Made by a program: the position numbers and the translations under genes
Notes under the pieces: model-generated
Told to the model about the DNA's origin: nothing
The model's database searches: none
Seen by the model: the letters and a program-made list of their open reading frames with translations, nothing else
From: Azolla pinnata
Lineage: Eukaryota > Streptophyta > Polypodiopsida > Salviniales > Salviniaceae
NCBI GenBank assembly: GCA_037176905.1
Contig: JBBBWG010031308.1
Coordinates: 9,605 to 73,604 of the forward strand
DNA length: 64,000 nucleotides
Direction of reading: 5' to 3'
Shown: positions 60,886 through 64,000 of the stretch, in pieces
Layout of the letters: each line of letters begins with the position of its first letter
Position numbering within the stretch: the first letter of the stretch is position 1

Positions 60886-62002
60886 AAGCTCAAGCAATCT
60901 GTAAACTGGATCCATTTCGCCACGGTCTTCTGAACCCCCATCAACTAGCTACCCATATTCATCAATGCTACACAGATCTGTAGCATTTACACATTGCCAC
61001 GACCAGAATAGCTCAGCCCAGCTACATCTCCACGATCCATCGATGCCGAACAGCGCCATTGTCCACAAAACCCTAGCTCCAGGGAAAAGGAAGGGACTCA
61101 CAACTGAAAATCTTCCTGGGAACAACTCGTGGGCATTTTTCCTGAGTAGGCAGCAGAAAACCGGGATGATGAAGATGGACTTTGGAAGTCAACCCTAAAA
61201 CCCTGAACCCTAAAACCCTAGAACCTTGAGAAAGATGGAGAGCTCTGAGCCCAAGGTACATTGTCAAGATTACTTAGGTTGCCAGTTAAGGAAAACCTAA
61301 ACCTAATTATAGGAGGGATTAATCATCAATCATCATGTAGCAGAGTGTAAGCCGAGTGGATTAACCCTCCTCGCGATGCGATCATCCCGCCCTCGCGAAG
61401 CAACGATCCGCCCTCACTTGGTCGAATAATCACTCGATAGTCGATTGCAATGTCAGCGAGCACTACTGCATTGACAAGTGTTCGTGAGAGCAGGGTGTGT
61501 ATGCATAATACAGTATGGGAATTTTGTCGGTCATGGACTAATATTAATTGCGAATCAGCCCAACAAACACAAGAATGGTTTCCTGAGCCACGACCTGATC
61601 AAACAAGGTCAAGAGAAGTTATTTCCATATCCAGAAAAACCATACAAGAAGGCTTTTATAATTAGCATCTCAATTCCAAAGCAGCACTGCCACCCGGTTA
61701 CATTTGCCAAACAAGAGAGAACAGAGCACCACTGCATTGCTTGCTACATCGCCGTTGATCATCGCAAACATTTGGAAGCGATGAACAAAACATTTGAAAG
61801 GTCGGTTCGACCTACAGCACGCGAGGGCCCATGCAAAACCTCCAAGAGCAGATACGGATGAGGTTTGGCCTACATCTACCGTAGAACAAACGGTTCCGGT
61901 GTGTTGACTTGGGTCAACGCATCGACCGGGCTCTCAAGGAAAAAGCCCAGAGAGTAGTAGTATGTAAGGAGTATGTTGTCACACGCCAAAAACCGATAAG
62001 CG
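60886..62002. other. intergenic, no gene supported
   Basis: Telomere-like CCCTAAA variants at 61191-61222, otherwise unique sequence. A plus-strand open frame at 61478-61861 (127 aa) has no recognised motif. The 120 bases next to 62003 are 3' flank of the TBL gene. Confidence 0.5.
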
Positions 62003-63987
62003 CTACGGGCTATCGACAAGCAACCGAGCGTAGAGGATCTCGTTCCAAACGTCGGGGATGCCGGGGAGGCACCAGTGCAGGCAGTCCTGGTGCTGATCCT
62101 TCTTCTTATACTTTGCGATGTGGGCGTCGTCGCGGAAGGCGGAGATGCGGGTGATGTTGAGGAGGCGGATGCGGGTTCCGCGAACGGTGCCTTCAGCGAT
62201 GCGGTCGAGCAAGAGGACAGGAGTGGCAGAAGCAGCAGCAGCAGCAGAATCAACAGAAGCAGAAGAAGAAGAAGAAGAAGAAGAGAGGTTCTTCTGGGTT
62301 TCGAGCGGGGAGAAGACATTGTTGTCGCAGCGGCCGCCAGAGTCCCAGTCTCCCCCGGAGAAGTGGCGGGGAGAGAGGGACCTGAAGTAGACCTCGGCTC
62401 GGGTGCGGTTGAGCACGATCTGCTCGTGGAGCCAGCGGGCGATGCTGGAGAGCGCGAGCCGGCGCAGGTCGTCCATGGCGTAAAGCCCGGGAAGGTAGTC
62501 TGGCAACGGTCGGCCGGCCATGTAGAAGGCCCATCGATTCGCCTCCACCTTGCCCTTGTTCCAGTGATGGGCGCTGTTGAGGACCAGAACGTCGATCGCG
62601 CCGAGGTGCTGCTCCAGGAACGTGGGAGGCCGATCGAGGTGCACGGCATTGGGCGCCTGCTGCTGCTGCTGCTGCCGATGATCGCTCGCGTTGCTCGACG
62701 CCGGGCGGATATCGCAGAGCAGAACTGCCCAGTAGTAGATCACGGTCGTGTTGGTGCTGACGAACCGATTCGCGACGCCCCCCGGGCGCCCCCGCGTCGG
62801 CGCCACCAGCAGCCCGTACCGCAGGCCCACGTCCTCGACGGCCATCTCGTCTCGCCCCCCCGTCAGCATGCACATCAGCGACTGGTACTGCTGCCGCCCG
62901 ATCGAATCCCCGACAAACGCAATCACCTTCCCCGACATCCTTAGCACCCCCCCCCAGCAGAAGCATTACCGGTGTTACTTGCGGAGTATAGCACGTCGTC
63001 GATGGTCTAGATCTATCTCCCACCGTACCGGCTTAGTGCTTAAGGTGGGGGGTGATGATAGATCACGTCGTCTAGCCGTAGCCCCCCCTCTCAATTCTTT
63101 ACGTAATTAGCTTAACAATTAGTAAGCCTCTGACAGTTTGCTTTGGTATCAGAGCGTAGAGAGATCTCACATCTCCGTCTCCCACCGTAGGATCGACCGC
63201 TTTCGAATCCTCCGCCTTCGTTCTTTAAATGAACTAGCCCGTAGGATCGAAAGCTGCTTTCGATCCTCGCCCTTCGTTTCTTTAAATGAGCTAGCCCACA
63301 AACAGCTTACGACCATAGCTGACCCTATAGTGTGAACGCTATGGGTTTAGCGACCAATGGATGGTTTGTATACTCTGTAACCATTGGTCTAACGCGTTTC
63401 GGGGATTTCGGCTTCGATCCGGAATGGCGTGGTTTCCGAATCCCACGGCTGGTCACTAAACTTTGCATCTGTGGTCCCCTGGGTCAAAGTTGGCCTACTA
63501 CTCATGGATGATTAAAATCTACTATAATCCTAACCTAACGTCAGTCGGGATCGGCCGTGCGAATCTGGGTCGAGGGAAGACGGTCTGATAGTGTCCAGCT
63601 AGTCCCCTACTCAAGAAGGAATTACTGCATAAATTGCAAGCAGGCAATGGATGGATCGATGGATGTTGCTGCATGCAAGAAACTTCTCGAGCGATGATGC
63701 TCTGCTTACCTCTCGAGGAATCGCTGGCTATGGAAACGCGGAAGGTCGCAATCCGAGGGCTGCCACCGATACCTCTCGTACTCGAAGCTTTTGTGCTCCG
63801 GAGACAGACGGCAGGACCATGGGCCCGAAAGCCATCGCTTGCAGGCCTTCCCCGAGTACAAAGGCTTTGCATCGGTCTTCACCCATCTACCAACGGTGTA
63901 ATCACAGCCTGGGGGAAGAAGGTTCAATTCCAAACTCAGCATGTTGTTTCTAGAGCAAATCAAGACACACAACCAGCCAATATACAT
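62003..63987 (-). CDS. TBL/PMR5-type polysaccharide O-acetyltransferase (5' end uncertain)
   Basis: Golgi enzymes of this family add acetyl groups to xylan, mannan, xyloglucan or pectin. Two exons are supported: 63710 to about 63987 and 62003-62939, joined in phase 2 across ..QRFLER/MSGK. The first holds the PMR5N domain (CDYTVGRWVKT, PLYSGKACKRWL, YERYRWQPSDCDLPRF). The second opens with the GDS block (AFVGDSIGRQQYQSLMC) and ends with the DxxH block DCLHWCLPGIPDVWNE, the two parts of the Ser-His-Asp triad. In between are a Gln6 run and a Ser8 plus Ala5 stretch coded by microsatellites. The stem and membrane anchor usually found before the PMR5N domain are not convincing: the Met at 63987 gives about 30 partly hydrophobic residues, while an acceptor-like CTCTAG or CCCCCAG just before GCDY suggests that exon 1 lies beyond the window. 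Sequence resembles the TBL14-16 type. Confidence 0.85.
63144..63155 (+). other. match to the Met-tRNA primer binding site of LTR retrotransposons
   Basis: TGGTATCAGAGC, the common primer-binding sequence of plant LTR elements, lies in the TBL intron. A fossil non-autonomous LTR element (TRIM-like) is possible within 62945-63700, but I could not find the two terminal repeats, so only the motif is claimed. Confidence 0.35.
63184..63300. repeat. two tandem copies of about 57 bp in the TBL intron
   Basis: Copies start at about 63186 and 63241; both contain GTAGGATCGA, CTTTCGAATCCT or CTTTCGATCCT, CCTTCGTT and TTTAAATGAACTAGCCC with small changes. Confidence 0.8.
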
Positions 63988-64000
63988 GCCTGAATCTGAA

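Noticed and set aside
393-62939. A metabolic gene cluster built around the oxidosqualene cyclase
   Set aside because: No P450, acyltransferase or glycosyltransferase is adjacent, the cyclase has the housekeeping cycloartenol residues, and the neighbours belong to unrelated pathways.

Overview
This is nuclear DNA of a land plant. Almost every gene is split by GT-AG introns. The families are plant ones: cycloartenol synthase, lambda-class glutathione transferase, XTH, HAK/KUP transporter, dirigent, TBL and PLS-type PPR. Telomere-type TTTAGGG arrays occur inside introns. The style of the PPR protein reminds me of the expanded families of ferns and lycophytes, so a seed-free vascular plant is possible, but this is a weak inference. 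There is one 100-base assembly gap (14650-14749).

Layout: (1) 393-8160 (+) fatty acid amide hydrolase, 20 exons. (2) 9713-12793 (-) uncharacterised plant-specific protein, 6 exons. (3) 14947-20104 (+) cycloartenol synthase, 18 exons. (4) 21483-26508 (+) RED/SMU2 splicing factor, 12 exons. (5) 27799-28557 (-) small heat-shock protein, 2 exons. (6) 30320-35566 (-) HAK/KUP potassium transporter, 8 exons. (7) about 36100-38402 (-) lambda-class GST, at least 9 exons. (8) 42935-45753 (+) XTH, 4 exons. (9) 50814-51422 (-) dirigent-like protein, no intron. (10) 54375-57877 (-) fructosamine/ribulosamine-3-kinase, 9 exons. (11) 58595-60541 (-) PPR protein, no intron. (12) 62003 to about 63987 (-) TBL/PMR5-type O-acetyltransferase, possibly continuing past the right edge.

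For most genes the exon models were checked by hand: the exon lengths keep a continuous reading phase and the spliced lengths match the families (FAAH 613 aa, CAS 761 aa, SMU2 641 aa, HAK 884 aa, XTH 284 aa). The weak points are the C-termini of the GST and the 3-kinase and the 5' end of the TBL gene.

The genes are unrelated in pathway: lipid signalling, sterol synthesis, splicing, proteostasis, ion transport, redox, wall remodelling and organelle RNA. I see no operon-like or biosynthetic cluster and no convincing new system. Three genes act in or on the cell wall (XTH, dirigent, TBL), but they are spread over about 20 kb and their co-location is probably chance. The spaces between genes, and many introns, are rich in young tandem repeats. 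The stretches 38.4-42.9 kb and 45.8-50.8 kb are AT-rich, gene-free and hold an unclassified duplicated repeat.
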